Source of the DNA: Candidatus Hydrogenedentota bacterium
Lineage (GTDB): Bacteria > Spirochaetota > Leptospiria > Turneriellales > J094
DNA: 6,150 nt
Assembly: GCA_003695005.1 (NCBI GenBank)
Contig: RFJE01000326.1
Span: 1 to 6,150 of the forward strand
Reading direction: 5' to 3'
A model generated the notes under the pieces. That model was given only the letters and a program-made list of their open reading frames with translations, was not told where the DNA came from and did not search any database. Each line of letters opens with the position of its first letter. The stretch's first letter is position 1. The position numbers were made by a program, and so were the translations under genes. Positions 4,929 to 6,150 of this stretch are shown here, one piece after another.

Positions 4929-6150
4929 ATGAAACTATCTTGGAATTGGTTAAATGAATACATAGACTTAAGAAATTATCGTCCGGAAGAAATTGCCAAT
5001 GTCCTCACTATGAAATCTTGTGAGGTAGAAGGCGTCGAAGAGTTTTTGCCTCATTTAGACGACATTCTCGTTGCCGAAGTAAAATCTGTAAAAAAGCATC
5101 CAAACGCAGACAAGCTAGTTATTTGCGAAGTCTTTGATGGCAAAGAAACCTTACAAATTGTAACAGGTGCACCCAATGTAGAAGATTCTAAAAAGTACCC
5201 TCTTGCGAAAATTGGGGTTACATTACCAAATGGACTTACCATGAAAAAAGCCAAATTGCGGGGAGTCGAAAGCTATGGGATGCTTTGTTCCGCCGAAGAA
5301 ATTGGTCTCGAAGACTTTATCTTACCCGAGAGTCCCGAGTATGGAATTTTACCTTTACCACAGGAACTTACCGTTGGAACTTCTTTGCGAACAGCTTGGA
5401 ATTTAGCTGATGTTATTTTAGACATTGATAATAAGTCGATTACACACCGGCCTGATTTATGGTCTCACTATGGGTTTGCAAGAGAGCTTTCCGCCATTTT
5501 AGATTTGCCTTTAAAAAATAGGCCCGAAGAGATTCAAATAAACTGTGCTACGTTTGAGCCGGATAAACCGATAAAAGTAGAAATGGAAAAAGGATCTGCC
5601 ATTGCTTATTGTAATGCACAGTTTCGTCAGGTTCATATTCAGCCATCTTCTATATTTATGCAAGCGCGATTACTAGCTTGTGGCATGCGTCCAATTAACA
5701 ATGTGGTAGATGCTTCGAATTATGTAATGCTCGCCATGGGACAACCAAACCATGCTTTTGACTTAGACAAACTAACTGGACCAATCCAAATTAATTTTTC
5801 AAAAGAGGGAGAAATTTTAAAAACATTAGACGGACAAGAGCGAAAACTTCCTGCCGGTCTTGTACTCATCCGCGATAATTCTGTTCCTGTGGCATTAGGT
5901 GGTGTAATGGGCGGCGAAACCACCGAAGTTAGTGAAGATACAAAAGAACTTTTTTTTGAAAGCGCTTGTTTTTATCGAAAAGATATTCGCAAGGCTGTAT
6001 CTCAATTAGGGATTCGCACCGAAGCTAGTGCTCGTTTTGAAAAAGGTCAAACCCCTGTAAATGCCCCTATTGCCATTCGTATGTTTGCCAATTTGCTTTT
6101 AAAAACCTGTCCTTCCTTGGAAATGTCTGATATTCAAGAGCAGTATAACG
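4929..6150 (+). CDS. pheT: Phenylalanyl-tRNA synthetase beta subunit, N-terminal half (cut by window end)
   Basis: The frame is open from ATG 4929 to the last base, giving 407 codons of a protein usually near 800 residues. The missing 3' half is due to the window edge, not a visible mutation. It starts with the PheT-typical MKLSWNWLNEYID. Residues about 40-150 form the EMAP/OB-fold tRNA-binding domain (HPNADKL, VTGAPNV, LRGVESYGMLCS). The B3/B4 editing region follows, with NNVVDASNYVMLAMGQPNHAFD and ALGGVMGGE. RTEASARFEKG near residue 376 leads towards B5. The usual NRPDCLS segment reads THRPDLWSHYGFARE here. The beta subunit binds tRNA and hydrolyses mischarged Tyr-tRNA-Phe. It forms an operon with pheS, 8 nt downstream. 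Confidence 0.97.
   Translation, partial: MKLSWNWLNEYIDLRNYRPEEIANVLTMKSCEVEGVEEFLPHLDDILVAEVKSVKKHPNADKLVICEVFDGKETLQIVTGAPNVEDSKKYPLAKIGVTLPNGLTMKKAKLRGVESYGMLCSAEEIGLEDFILPESPEYGILPLPQELTVGTSLRTAWNLADVILDIDNKSITHRPDLWSHYGFARELSAILDLPLKNRPEEIQINCATFEPDKPIKVEMEKGSAIAYCNAQFRQVHIQPSSIFMQARLLACGMRPINNVVDASNYVMLAMGQPNHAFDLDKLTGPIQINFSKEGEILKTLDGQERKLPAGLVLIRDNSVPVALGGVMGGETTEVSEDTKELFFESACFYRKDIRKAVSQLGIRTEASARFEKGQTPVNAPIAIRMFANLLLKTCPSLEMSDIQEQYN

Noticed and set aside
5051..5923. Two minus-strand open frames (5051-5254 and 5720-5923) opposite pheT
   Set aside because: They are antisense to conserved tRNA-binding and B3/B4 segments of pheT and have no ribosome binding sites.
1..6150. CRISPR array, insertion sequence, phage or toxin-antitoxin module
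   Set aside because: No repeat-spacer pattern, transposase, terminal inverted repeats or toxin-like small gene was found. Coding is dense and composition looks even.

Overview
This AT-rich window looks like ordinary chromosomal DNA from a Gram-negative (diderm) bacterium. No mobile element, CRISPR array, rRNA or tRNA gene was seen. The diderm call rests on an MlaC-like periplasmic protein with a signal peptide. The four-cysteine insertion in PheS, the THRPDLW variant in PheT and a free-standing fungal-FAS-like acyltransferase would fit a spirochaete of the Leptospira order, but that placement is a low-confidence guess.

The layout is two divergent transcription units around one 131-bp intergenic region (3704-3834). 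Leftward runs a four-gene operon with almost no spacing: (1) a stand-alone acyltransferase resembling the starter acetyltransferase (SAT/AT) domain of fungal type I fatty acid synthase, 3703-2540; (2) a fold-type I PLP aminotransferase of the aspartate aminotransferase Ig type, 2538-1411; (3) a cysteine-rich, probably metal-binding protein of unknown role, 1430-687, starting with GTG inside the preceding gene; (4) an MlaC/Ttg2D-family lipid-binding periplasmic protein, 690-106. Their junctions are a 1-nt gap, a 20-nt overlap and a 4-nt ATGA overlap. The unit ends at a hairpin followed by a T-tract (plus-strand 8-52).

Rightward run pheS (complete, 3835-4920) and pheT (4929 to the window edge, first 407 residues). 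These encode the alpha and beta subunits of phenylalanyl-tRNA synthetase, 8 nt apart, with a good ribosome binding site before pheT.

The intergenic region holds two copies of GACAGCnTGTC, 52 bp apart, each overlapping a candidate -35 element of one divergent promoter. The pheS start has no Shine-Dalgarno sequence and lies just downstream of a TTGACA-type promoter, so a leaderless pheS mRNA is possible. The most unusual item is the acyltransferase. It is colinear with a domain normally embedded in a megasynthase, but here it is a separate 387-residue protein cotranscribed with an aminotransferase and a lipid-transport protein.
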